Assembly (NCBI RefSeq): GCF_023499215.1
Contig: NZ_JAKHSK010000030.1
Coordinates: 1-59,604, forward strand
DNA from: Zunongwangia pacifica
Lineage (GTDB): Bacteria > Bacteroidota > Bacteroidia > Flavobacteriales > Flavobacteriaceae
Direction: 5' to 3'
DNA: 59,604 nucleotides
Part shown: piece after piece, positions 27,960 to 35,897 of the stretch
Layout of the letters: every line of letters starts with the position of its first letter
Position numbering within the stretch: position 1 is the first letter of the stretch
Program-made: the position numbers and the translations under genes
Notes under the pieces: generated by a model
What the model was told of the DNA's origin: nothing
The model's database searches: none
Seen by the model: only the letters and a program-made list of their open reading frames with translations

Positions 27960-28088
27960 GAGGCTGTCTAAAAACATCCAAAAACGTCATTCTGAACTTG
28001 TTTCAGAATCTCATCTCATTGATTTAAAAATCGTTATGAGAACCTGAAACAAGTTCAGGTTGACTAAAATTGAGTTTTTAGACAGCCT
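27960..28088 (+). repeat. 129-bp terminal-inverted-repeat element, copy 1
   Basis: This copy is the exact reverse complement of 35588-35716 over 129 bases. Ends AGGCTGTCTAAAAAC and GTTTTTAGACAGCCT form a 15-bp terminal inverted repeat. Inside are three hairpins: 27989-28009 (ATTCTGAA/TTCAGAAT), about 28014-28040 (GATTT/AAATC inside CTCAT/ATGAG) and 28041-28061 (AACCTGAA/TTCAGGTT). It begins 22 bp after a stop codon, so it may also act as a terminator. No clear target duplication. Confidence 0.9.
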
Positions 28089-28156
28089 ATTTAGTTTTCA
28101 TGCTTAAATTAAGATATTATTATAATTCTTGTCTTTAATTCTCAGTTAAATAGCGT

Positions 28157-28164
28157 TATTTTTG
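28157..28164 (+). promoter_or_regulatory. -7 promoter box upstream of pepD
   Basis: TATTTTTG matches TAnnTTTG and ends 23 bp before the ATG of pepD. The nearest TTG (28129-28131) is 25 bp away, longer than the usual spacing of about 19, so only the -7 element is convincing. Confidence 0.45.
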
Positions 28165-28187
28165 AAAATACATCAAAAAATATAAAA

Positions 28188-29648
28188 ATGAATGATGAGA
28201 TAAGGGATTTACAACCCAAAGCACTTTGGAATAACTTTGCCGATTTAAATGCAGTGCCCAGAGCGTCTAAAAAAGAAGAAAAGGTAATCGAGTTTATCAA
28301 AAACTTTGGGGAGCAGTTAGGGCTGGATACTCAGGTTGATGACACTGGTAATGTGGTGATTCGCAAACCGGCAACTCAAGGTTTAGCAGATCGAAAAACG
28401 GTAGTTTTGCAATCCCATTTAGATATGGTGCATCAAAAAAATAACGATACCAAATTCGATTTTGATACACAGGGAATAAAAATGTATGTAGATGGCGACT
28501 GGGTAAAAGCTGAAGGGACCACTCTTGGAGCCGATAATGGTCTTGGTGTTGCTACGATTATGGCTATTTTGCAAAGTGATGATATTGCACATCCTGCGAT
28601 CGAAGCCCTTTTTACCATCGACGAGGAAACAGGCATGACCGGCGCAAAAGGACTTTCTCCAGATTTATTAAATGGCGATATTTTATTGAATCTGGATACC
28701 GAGGAAGATGACGAAATTGGTATAGGCTGTGCCGGTGGTATCGATATTACGGCCTTACGGGAATACGAAGAAGAGAATATTCCAGATAATAGTGTTGGGT
28801 ATAAAATTGTAGTAAAAGGATTGCAGGGCGGACATTCAGGCATGGATATCATCAAAGGTCTGGCAAATGCCAATAAGTTAATGGCCAGATTATTATATAC
28901 GGCTTATCGCGATTTTGGATTACGGGTATCTGAATTACATGGCGGTGGATTACGAAATGCCATTCCGCGTGAAAGTGAAGCTTTTGTAGTTGTTGATAAA
29001 GAAGATACCAACTTTTTTGTACAGCAAATGCTGGTTTGGATAGACGAGATTAAAAAAGAATATGCCAGTCTGGAACCCAATATGGATATTAGCATTTCTG
29101 AAGCTGAAATTAATGGAAAGTTGATGAAGGTTGAAGATCAAATGGAAATTCTAAAAGGGATCGCATCTGCACATAATGGCGTTTATAGAATGAGTCCCGA
29201 TATTGAAGTTTTGGTTGAAGCTTCTAATAATATTGCGAATGTTGTGGTGGCTAATGGAAAAGCTAAGATTAAATGTCTTACAAGATCTTCTGTAGAATCT
29301 TCAAAAAGTGATCTTGCCCATAGTTTACAGGCAAGTTTCGAGCTGGCTAAATTTAAAGTAAAGCAATCTGGTGAATATCCTGGCTGGGCACCAAATCCAG
29401 CGTCAGCAATCTTAAAAGTCTTAGATGAAATTTATCAAAAACAACATGGGGAAAAGGCCAATATCGCTGCCTGCCATGCAGGTTTGGAATGCGGAATTAT
29501 AGGAAATCATTATCCAGAGATGGATATGATCTCTTTTGGCCCTACCATTAAAGGAGCGCACTCTCCCGATGAGAGGGCAAGTATTTATTCGACTCAAAAA
29601 TTTTGGGATTTTACATTAGAGGTCCTAAAAAATATTCCGAAGAAATAA
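28188..29648 (+). CDS. pepD: aminoacyl-histidine dipeptidase (M20)
   Basis: A 486-residue cytoplasmic dipeptidase of the PepD/carnosinase type. The M20 zinc-site motifs are present: LQSHLDMVHQ (first His and following Asp), TTLGADNGLGVA, FTIDEETGMTGA (catalytic Glu with metal Glu), LLNLDTEEDDE, GLQGGHSGMDI and FGPTIKGAHSPDER near the C-terminus. Length matches the family. No signal peptide. It has its own -7 box and a strong terminator at 29677. It is the first gene inside the 7.5-kb segment between the inverted repeats. Confidence 0.95.
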   Translation: MNDEIRDLQPKALWNNFADLNAVPRASKKEEKVIEFIKNFGEQLGLDTQVDDTGNVVIRKPATQGLADRKTVVLQSHLDMVHQKNNDTKFDFDTQGIKMYVDGDWVKAEGTTLGADNGLGVATIMAILQSDDIAHPAIEALFTIDEETGMTGAKGLSPDLLNGDILLNLDTEEDDEIGIGCAGGIDITALREYEEENIPDNSVGYKIVVKGLQGGHSGMDIIKGLANANKLMARLLYTAYRDFGLRVSELHGGGLRNAIPRESEAFVVVDKEDTNFFVQQMLVWIDEIKKEYASLEPNMDISISEAEINGKLMKVEDQMEILKGIASAHNGVYRMSPDIEVLVEASNNIANVVVANGKAKIKCLTRSSVESSKSDLAHSLQASFELAKFKVKQSGEYPGWAPNPASAILKVLDEIYQKQHGEKANIAACHAGLECGIIGNHYPEMDMISFGPTIKGAHSPDERASIYSTQKFWDFTLEVLKNIPKK

Positions 29649-29676
29649 GAATAAATAAAAAGTATCCTATAGATTC

Positions 29677-29703
29677 AAAAACCGCCTTTTCGGGCGGTTT
29701 TTT
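29677..29703 (+). terminator. terminator after pepD
   Basis: AAAACCGCC and GGCGGTTTT form a 9-bp stem with loop TTTTCG and a following T run. Strong rho-independent type signal. Confidence 0.9.
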
Positions 29704-29794
29704 ATGTTTAAATAGAAATAATAAATTTTAGTTTTTTTAGATAAATGAGTGTAATTTTAAGGATATTAACTGGATGTAAAAAAATGATGTAAAA

Positions 29795-30985
29795 TTGGCT
29801 AATATTGATACTTATTCCGATGAATTACTAGCCAGCGCTCAGCAATTTGTATTCGATTTTTTTAATAGTAATTATACTGTTGATCTTTTTTTTCATAATT
29901 ATTCGTATACCGTTGAAATAATTTCTGAAGCTGAAAAATTAGTTAATGCAGAAGACTTATCGCCCACAGATGCTCAATTAGTACTTCTAGCCTGTTGGTT
30001 TCTGAATACCGGCTATGTGAAGAAAGGAAAAAATCCGCTTCAAGAAGCTGTAAATATTGTAACTAATTTTTTAGAAGAGCACCATATTCCGAAGCAACAA
30101 ATAAAGACGGTTACCCATGCCATTTTGGTTTCAGAAAGTGAAGAAAACCTACAATCGATGGTCGATAAAGCCATATTCGATTTAGCGACGGTTTATATCA
30201 CTTTCTCTGATTATCGAGATCGATTGGCATTGCTTGAAGAAGAGCAAAAAAGACTTTCCCATAGCAATGAAAAACAGGATGTGACTAAAAATGCGGTCGA
30301 TTTTCTTGAGAAACGGCATCATTTTCAAACCACCTATGCCATTACTAACTGGCAAATCGGAAAGCAGAAAAACCTGTTGAAATTACTTAAAAAGGCAACT
30401 AAAAATTCAGATGCTAAATTAGAAGAAAAGCAAAAGAAACAACAATCCAAAGAAACCGACAAAGGGGTAAATAATTTATACCGAATTACGCTAAGAAACC
30501 ATATTTCGTTAAGCGAAAATGCTGATCGGAAAGCTCATATTTTACTATCGGTAAATTCGATAATACTTTCTTTGCTGCTGTCGCGACTTTTCCCAAAGCT
30601 CGATAGCCCCTCTAATCAATATTTGTATATTCCTACAGTAATTTTTTTAACTTCAGCAGTTATCGGTATTATTCTATCGGTTATAGCTACGCGACCTCAG
30701 GTAAATTCAGGCAAGTTCAGTAAAAAAGATATTTCAGAAAGGAATAAGAATATTTTATTCTTTGGAAATTTTTATAATATGGATTTTGATGATTTTGAAC
30801 TCGGATTAAGCGAAATCATGAAAGATAAAGATTTAATTTACCATTCATTAACCAGGGATTTATATAATTTAGGGCAGGTAGTGGCTAGAAAATATCAGGT
30901 TTTACGAATTGCATATACCGTTTTTGTAATTGGTATTGTGGTATCTGTAATTGCTTATGCTATCGCTTATAACATAACGTATTAA
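29795..30985 (+). CDS. orphan PycTM (DUF5706) protein with degenerate HD domain
   Basis: A 396-residue membrane protein. The N-terminal part (30-180) looks like an HD phosphohydrolase: FHNYSYTVE and LACWFLNTGY sit where related proteins have HNxxHT and WFHDTGY. The metal-binding HD dyad is L-N here (residues 70-71) and the second His is Tyr38, so the site is probably inactive. A charged linker (195-225) leads to a PycTM region: ENADRKAHILLSVNSIILS, then membrane segments at about 247-263, 279-298 and 371-391. PycTM proteins are effectors of the Pycsar anti-phage system, but no cyclase gene is adjacent. Start is TTG: an in-frame stop lies 18 bp upstream and the next ATG is far inside. Confidence 0.85.
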   Translation: MANIDTYSDELLASAQQFVFDFFNSNYTVDLFFHNYSYTVEIISEAEKLVNAEDLSPTDAQLVLLACWFLNTGYVKKGKNPLQEAVNIVTNFLEEHHIPKQQIKTVTHAILVSESEENLQSMVDKAIFDLATVYITFSDYRDRLALLEEEQKRLSHSNEKQDVTKNAVDFLEKRHHFQTTYAITNWQIGKQKNLLKLLKKATKNSDAKLEEKQKKQQSKETDKGVNNLYRITLRNHISLSENADRKAHILLSVNSIILSLLLSRLFPKLDSPSNQYLYIPTVIFLTSAVIGIILSVIATRPQVNSGKFSKKDISERNKNILFFGNFYNMDFDDFELGLSEIMKDKDLIYHSLTRDLYNLGQVVARKYQVLRIAYTVFVIGIVVSVIAYAIAYNITY

Positions 30986-30990
30986 AAATA

Positions 30991-31022
30991 AAAAGCCGAA
31001 TCAAAAAAATGTCCGGCTTTTA
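30991..31022. terminator. bidirectional terminator
   Basis: AAAAGCCG and CGGCTTTT pair around a 16-nt loop, between the convergent PycTM gene and the cyclophilin-FKBP gene. Works in both directions by A/T flanks. Confidence 0.75.
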
Positions 31023-31045
31023 AAGAATATCGATGATGATCTTTT

Positions 31046-32164
31046 TTATTCCTGAATTTCAGTTAATTTAACTATAAACACAAGATCGGTATTAGGTTTT
31101 ATTGGTCCCATTCCTCTTTCTCCATAAGCCAAATGACTTGGGATATATAAAATAGCTTTATCGCCAATTTTCATTTCCATAATGCCTTCTTTAAATCCTG
31201 CGATCATTGGTGAATCTGGTCCATAAACTAGATTTAGTGGCGCATAGCCACCCTGCATGCTGCGCATCTCGTTAAAAATATCCCATTTCTTAGCTAAATC
31301 TTCTTTGCTGGTGTCGAAGATGCCACCATCTAAAAAGTAACCTTCGTAATCTACACCTACATTTTGCCCAATTTTAGGTTTTGGTCCATCACCTTCTTTA
31401 AGAATGTAAATTCCCAGTCCGCTATCTAAAGTTGTTGCTTCATCCCGATATTTATCGAACATGGCTTTATTTTCAGCTTTTGCCTCTTCAAGTTTTCTGG
31501 CAGCTTCCTCTTCAGCTTCTTTAATTTTCTCAAGCTCTTCTTCAAAAACCTTTGGCGCATCAAATTTTTTGGCCGATTTTCCTTTTCGAATAATTTCAAC
31601 CTCGTTGATAACCACATCTTTTATAGGTCGATCATTACCATCTATTTCTACTTTTCCTATCGCATCAACTACATCCTGCCCTTTTATTACTTTTCCAAAA
31701 ACGGTATGTCTTCCATCTAAATTTGTAGTAGGAGCAAGGGTAATAAAAAACTGACTTCCGTTAGTTCCCGGGCCGGCATTGGCCATAGAAAGGATCCCTT
31801 TAGAATCATGACTTAAACTATCGATAGTTTCATCTGGGAAACGGTACCCAGGGCCACCACGTCCCGTTCCGGTAGGGTCACCACCCTGAATAACAAAACC
31901 ATCAATTATTCTGTGAAAAATGAGTCCGTCATAAAAATTCTTATTCTTATAAGTACTGTCTACCATGGTGCTGGTTCCTTCAGCAAGAGACACAAAGCTG
32001 GCAACAGTAATTGGGGTTTGCTCGTAATAAAGTTCAGCTATAAAAGGCCCCATAGAGGTATCGAACTTCGCGTACATCCCATCTTCTAAATCTGGGTAGT
32101 CGTCTTTACAGGCTGTAAAGGCCAAAACAATAGCACTTAAAAGTAAAAGGCTAAATTTCTTCAT
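31046..32164 (-). CDS. cyclophilin-FKBP fusion peptidyl-prolyl isomerase lipoprotein
   Basis: A 372-residue protein-folding lipoprotein; lipobox AFTAC with Cys19. Residues about 30-190 are a cyclophilin domain: FHRIIDGFVIQGGDPTGTG, SMANAGPGTNGSQFFI and LDGRHTVFGKVIKG carry the active-site pattern. A Lys/Glu-rich helical linker (195-240) is followed by an FKBP domain (245-372) with GQNVGVDYEGYFLDGGIFDTS and IPSHLAYGERGMGPI. Having both PPIase folds in one chain is a Bacteroidota feature. It lies downstream of gldI with 39 bp between and probably helps fold envelope or secreted proteins. Confidence 0.94.
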   Translation of the reverse strand: MKKFSLLLLSAIVLAFTACKDDYPDLEDGMYAKFDTSMGPFIAELYYEQTPITVASFVSLAEGTSTMVDSTYKNKNFYDGLIFHRIIDGFVIQGGDPTGTGRGGPGYRFPDETIDSLSHDSKGILSMANAGPGTNGSQFFITLAPTTNLDGRHTVFGKVIKGQDVVDAIGKVEIDGNDRPIKDVVINEVEIIRKGKSAKKFDAPKVFEEELEKIKEAEEEAARKLEEAKAENKAMFDKYRDEATTLDSGLGIYILKEGDGPKPKIGQNVGVDYEGYFLDGGIFDTSKEDLAKKWDIFNEMRSMQGGYAPLNLVYGPDSPMIAGFKEGIMEMKIGDKAILYIPSHLAYGERGMGPIKPNTDLVFIVKLTEIQE

Positions 32165-32203
32165 TATGTTGATTTTAATTTTAGGTAAAAATAAATAAGA
32201 TTT

Positions 32204-32758
32204 TTAGTTTATAGTATCCTGTTTTCTGATTGAATGCAGCGTAACGGTGGTTTTTATAGGAATATTGGTCCCAATTTTATCTTTATCGCCGTAATATCCA
32301 AAAGCTTTATAGGATGGGAATAAGAAAGTAACGGTTTCCCCGGCTTTCATTAATTTTAAACCATCCCTTAAACCACTAAATAAATTTTCCTGATCTATCG
32401 CATATTCTTTTGTGGGCTTTTCGCCTTCAGCGTAGATGGTCTGGTCGTTTAGAGTTTTAATATGATAATCGAAATTAACAATATCGCCAAATTCTGGTTT
32501 TATGGTAGAAACCGAATCAGCTACTTTTTTATTATAGAAATACCAAAATCCGCCATTGCTTGCGATATAATTTGTAGTACTATCTTCTGCAATTATATCT
32601 TTTATTAAAGATTCCTCCTGTGCCAGTAGCTTTTTATTTCTGGCCACAGATTCGTTGATATAACTTCCAGAATTTTGACTCACGGGATAGCGAGCTTCTG
32701 GAGATTTACAAGAAATTATTACAGAAATAATTAAGAAACTAAAGATTATTTTTTTCAT
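32204..32758 (-). CDS. gldI: gliding motility-associated FKBP-type PPIase GldI
   Basis: A 184-residue lipoprotein; lipobox VIISC with Cys17. The C-terminal half is FKBP-like: GDIVNFDYHIKTLNDQTIYAE, LRDGLKLMKAGETVTFLFPSYKAFGYYGD and IPIKTTVTLHSI. GldI is a lipoprotein required for gliding in Flavobacterium johnsoniae, thought to help fold Gld proteins. The gene order nrnA-gldI with a 4-bp overlap (32755-32758) supports the assignment. Whether this organism glides cannot be told from this window. Confidence 0.88.
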   Translation of the reverse strand: MKKIIFSFLIISVIISCKSPEARYPVSQNSGSYINESVARNKKLLAQEESLIKDIIAEDSTTNYIASNGGFWYFYNKKVADSVSTIKPEFGDIVNFDYHIKTLNDQTIYAEGEKPTKEYAIDQENLFSGLRDGLKLMKAGETVTFLFPSYKAFGYYGDKDKIGTNIPIKTTVTLHSIRKQDTIN

Positions 32759-33771
32759 GCCTGAAGTTGTTCTTTATATTCAGGAAGCAATCTATTAAAT
32801 TCTACAATCGTATCGTTCATAGATAAATCACTTCTACCACCGGCCGCATTATTATGACCGCCACCATTAAAGTGAGCTCTGGCGAATGTATTTACTGAAA
32901 AATCACCTTTAGAACGGAATGAAATTTTAATAATCCCTTCTTGCTTGTTTTCGATAAAAATAGCTGCAAAAATAATTCCATCTAAAGAAAGTCCGTAATT
33001 TACAAAACCTTCAGTATCACCTTTTTTAAAGTTATGGGCATCTAATTCTTCTTGAGAAATGGTAATATAAGCGGTTCTAAACTGTCGATTGACTTTTAAA
33101 TTTTGAAGCGCAACGCCCAAAAGTTGTAAGCGACTTTCAGAATTGGTATCAAAAACATCCTGATGAATTTTGCTGTTTTTAGCCCCTTTTTCAATAAGAT
33201 CGGCTACCACGCGGTGGGTGTTTGGTGTCGTGCTGGAAAACCGGAATGAACCGGTATCGGTCATAATCCCGGTATACAGACAGCTGGCAATTTCAGGAGT
33301 GATTTTGTTTTTAGCACGAAGCCTTTCTATAAAATGATAGACCATCTCACAGGTAGAGCTCATGCTGGTATCACTATAGGTATAATCGGCATAATCTGCC
33401 GGTTCCTGATGGTGATCGATCATTATAAAAGTGGCTTCACTAGCTTCTAATGCTTGTTGCATATCACCGCAACGAGAAAGATCGTTAAAATCTAAAGTGA
33501 AAATAATCTCTGCTTTTTCAATAATATCGTCTGCCTGTTTTTTATTTTCTTCATATATAATTACCTCGTCGTTGCCAGGTAACCACTTTAGAAAATTTGG
33601 ATATTCATTAGGGGCGATAACATTGGCATTATGTCCTTTGTTTTTTAGGAAATGCATTAAAGCCAATGTGCTTCCCATGGCATCACCGTCTGGGCCTTTG
33701 TGAGGAACAATAACGATATTGTTCGATTTAGATAATTCGGCCGTTATTTCTAAAATATATTGTTCTATCAT
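32755..33771 (-). CDS. nrnA: DHH-family oligoribonuclease/pAp phosphatase NrnA
   Basis: A 338-residue cytoplasmic phosphoesterase. N-terminal DHH domain has HKGPDGDAMGS (24-34), TLDFND (93-98) and MIDHHQEP with the DHH triad at 119-121. The C-terminal DHHA1 domain ends with FNGGGHNNAAGGR. NrnA degrades short RNA oligomers and removes the 3' phosphate of pAp in other bacteria. It overlaps gldI by 4 bp, so it heads the nrnA-gldI-PPIase unit. Confidence 0.95.
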   Translation of the reverse strand: MIEQYILEITAELSKSNNIVIVPHKGPDGDAMGSTLALMHFLKNKGHNANVIAPNEYPNFLKWLPGNDEVIIYEENKKQADDIIEKAEIIFTLDFNDLSRCGDMQQALEASEATFIMIDHHQEPADYADYTYSDTSMSSTCEMVYHFIERLRAKNKITPEIASCLYTGIMTDTGSFRFSSTTPNTHRVVADLIEKGAKNSKIHQDVFDTNSESRLQLLGVALQNLKVNRQFRTAYITISQEELDAHNFKKGDTEGFVNYGLSLDGIIFAAIFIENKQEGIIKISFRSKGDFSVNTFARAHFNGGGHNNAAGGRSDLSMNDTIVEFNRLLPEYKEQLQA

Positions 33772-34025
33772 AAGATTGGTAAAGATACAATTTAATGCCT
33801 CATAGAGGGGTTAATTCCCTCGAAGCTTGGTTTGTGATTTATAAAATGTTTTCCAGTCCTTACTTCGCATATTTGCCCTAAAATTATTAACACCTTTTAA
33901 ATACTGGTATTAGGGTCCAGTAGGGCATCTGCAATCTAAGTTGTTTTTAAAATCATAAAAGTTTAATCCATTATAATTTACCATTACGTTAAACCTATGG
34001 CTTCTTTTAAAAACTTACCCAGGCA
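33772..34025. other. 254-bp divergent intergenic region
   Basis: Lies between nrnA (minus) and the PhoD-like gene (plus). A short perfect inverted repeat GAGGG/CCCTC occurs at 33805-33821. I find no full promoter consensus and no small gene. On the minus strand TATCTTTA near the nrnA start is one base off the -7 consensus. Confidence 0.4.
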
Positions 34026-34037
34026 ATGTGTATTTTT

Positions 34038-35063
34038 ATGAAATATAAAACAACAAAAATGCTTAAAATTTTACGATTTTCTTTTATTTTATTTTTGGTT
34101 GCCTGTAATTCTACTTCTGGGATAGTAGAAAATGAACAACAGGAACAACCGCAAAAAGATTATGACTTCACTATTGTTTTTGGTAGTTGTAACGATCAGG
34201 ATAATGCCCAACCATTATGGGAGCCTATATTAGCTCATCATCCCGATGCTTTTATCTGGGGTGGCGATAATATTTATGCCGATACACCAGATATGGAGAA
34301 GATGAAAGCTATGTATGAATTTCAGAAAAATGTAGAAGGCTATCGAAAACTGGTAAATACTGCTGTAATGTTGGGCACTTGGGACGATCATGATTTTGGT
34401 AAAAATAATGCTGGAAAAGAATGGGAGAAAAAGGCTGAAAGTCAGCAATTATTCCTTGATTTTATGAATGTACCACAGGATGATGTACGTCGTAATCGTG
34501 AAGGTGTTTACTATGCACAGGATTTAATGACTGATGGAAAAACGATAAAAGTTATTTTGCTGGATACCCGCTATTTTAGGGATCCTATAGATGAGGGTAG
34601 GGAAGGTACTATTCTGGGAGATGCACAGTGGGATTGGTTAGAAGATGAATTAAATAGTAGTACTGCCGATTATCATATTATTATGAGTAGTATACAAGTG
34701 CTAAGCAGGCAGCATCGTTTTGAAAAATGGGCGAATTTTCCGGAAGATCGGCAACATTTACTTGATTTAATTGTGAGTTCAGGAATTAAAAAACCGATTA
34801 TAATTAGCGGAGATCGTCATATTTCAGAATTCTCTAAAATGGATATTGAAGGTTTGGGAGCTCCACTTTATGATTTCACCTCTAGCGGAATGACGCACGT
34901 TTATGAAGATTTTGATGGTGAGCCTAACAGATATCGTGAAGGTGACGTGGTTTTTCAGTTGAGTTTTGGTGTTTTAAACTTTGATTTTGAAAATGAGATC
35001 GTTAATATGCAAATGCGAGGTGTTGAAAATGCGCTTTTGCAAGAAACCAGCGTGAAATTTTAG
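34038..35063 (+). CDS. PhoD-like phosphatase lipoprotein
   Basis: A 341-residue alkaline phosphatase D family metallophosphoesterase. The lipobox FLVAC has Cys at about residue 23. Metal-binding motifs: VFGSCNDQD, FIWGGDNIYADT, GTWDDHDFGKNN and ISGDRHISEFS, followed by YDFTSSGMTH. These match the PhoD-type phosphatases, which act on phosphomonoesters or diesters outside the cytoplasm. Starts at 34026, 34038 and 34059 are all in frame; I prefer 34038 because it gives a Lys-rich signal-peptide start. It lies 78 bp before ndk, but ndk has its own promoter. Confidence 0.9.
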   Translation: MKYKTTKMLKILRFSFILFLVACNSTSGIVENEQQEQPQKDYDFTIVFGSCNDQDNAQPLWEPILAHHPDAFIWGGDNIYADTPDMEKMKAMYEFQKNVEGYRKLVNTAVMLGTWDDHDFGKNNAGKEWEKKAESQQLFLDFMNVPQDDVRRNREGVYYAQDLMTDGKTIKVILLDTRYFRDPIDEGREGTILGDAQWDWLEDELNSSTADYHIIMSSIQVLSRQHRFEKWANFPEDRQHLLDLIVSSGIKKPIIISGDRHISEFSKMDIEGLGAPLYDFTSSGMTHVYEDFDGEPNRYREGDVVFQLSFGVLNFDFENEIVNMQMRGVENALLQETSVKF

Positions 35064-35089
35064 AAAGTTGATATAAAGTTTTAATAACC

Positions 35090-35119
35090 TTGTATTTGGA
35101 AGAGAATTGGTTATTTTTG
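35090..35119 (+). promoter_or_regulatory. consensus Bacteroidota promoter of ndk
   Basis: TTG at 35090-35092, a spacer of exactly 19 bp, then TATTTTTG at 35112-35119. This matches TTG-N19-TAnnTTTG. Transcription would begin about 7 bp further on, giving a leader of roughly 15 nt before the ATG at 35142. Confidence 0.85.
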
Positions 35120-35141
35120 CTGAAAATTTAAAAAACACGAA

Positions 35142-35561
35142 ATGGCAGGAAACAGAACTTTCACCATGATTAAGCCTGATGCTGTAGAAAAGGGGCATAT
35201 TGGTGCAATTTTAGATCAGATCAATGCTTCAGGTTTTAGAATCGTAGCCATGAAGTTAACGCAAATGACAACAGCAGATGCAGAGACTTTTTACGCGGTT
35301 CATAAAGAACGTCCGTTCTTTGGAGAATTGGTAGAATTTATGACTAGAGGTCCAATCGTTGCCGCAATCTTAGAAAAAGAAAACGCAGTTGAAGATTTTA
35401 GAACGTTAATTGGTGCAACAAACCCTGAAGATGCTGCTGAAGGTACTATCAGAAAAAAATATGCTTCTTCTGTAGGAGAGAATGCAGTTCACGGTAGTGA
35501 CAGCGATGAGAATGCTGCTATCGAAGGTGCATTTCATTTTGCAGGAAGAGAAATGTTCTAA
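35142..35561 (+). CDS. ndk: nucleoside-diphosphate kinase
   Basis: Transfers the terminal phosphate from ATP to nucleoside diphosphates through a phospho-histidine. The 139 residues match the family size. Motifs: [17 protein letters not shown] at the start, [23 protein letters not shown] in the middle, and [15 protein letters not shown], where the His in the VHGSDS loop is the phosphorylated residue. A perfect promoter lies upstream, and the second inverted-repeat copy follows 26 bp after the stop. Confidence 0.97.
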   Translation: MAGNRTFTMIKPDAVEKGHIGAILDQINASGFRIVAMKLTQMTTADAETFYAVHKERPFFGELVEFMTRGPIVAAILEKENAVEDFRTLIGATNPEDAAEGTIRKKYASSVGENAVHGSDSDENAAIEGAFHFAGREMF

Positions 35562-35587
35562 GAACATTTTTAATAAAACAAAGGAAG

Positions 35588-35716
35588 AGGCTGTCTAAAA
35601 ACTCAATTTTAGTCAACCTGAACTTGTTTCAGGTTCTCATAACGATTTTTAAATCAATGAGATGAGATTCTGAAACAAGTTCAGAATGACGTTTTTGGAT
35701 GTTTTTAGACAGCCTC
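35588..35716 (-). repeat. 129-bp terminal-inverted-repeat element, copy 2
   Basis: Exact reverse complement of 27960-28088. With flanking bases the terminal repeats extend to 16 bp (GAGGCTGTCTAAAAAC and GTTTTTAGACAGCCTC), and a T run follows on the right, so this copy looks like a working terminator for ndk. Internal hairpins are the same as in copy 1. Confidence 0.9.
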
Positions 35717-35784
35717 TTTTTTATGCCCTTTAAAGAAGTTTCTCTTTTCAATTAGTGTTTCTCAATTTTAAATGCTTATTATGA

Positions 35785-35820
35785 AAAAAGGGCTAGACTT
35801 TAATAAATCTAACCCTTTTC
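35785..35820 (-). terminator. terminator of the leu operon
   Basis: On the minus strand AAAAGGGTTAGA and TCTAGCCCTTTT pair with one mismatch around a 10-nt loop and are followed by T residues. It lies about 80 bp after the leuB stop. Confidence 0.75.
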
Positions 35821-35897
35821 CTAAATAAACTTTAAACAATTTTAGAGTCGTATGGCTTAACCCGTTTTTAAATATAACTAAGACTACAAACGCTAAA

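Noticed and set aside
28129-28164. Full consensus promoter for pepD
   Set aside because: The only TTG upstream is 25 bp from the -7 box, outside the normal range, so only the -7 element is listed.
29795-30985. Complete Pycsar defence operon
   Set aside because: No cyclase or other defence gene is next to the PycTM gene; neighbours are pepD and the PPIase cluster.
27960-35716. Inverted repeats as CRISPR or IS ends
   Set aside because: Only two copies, 7.5 kb apart and inverted, with no spacers; no transposase gene between them.
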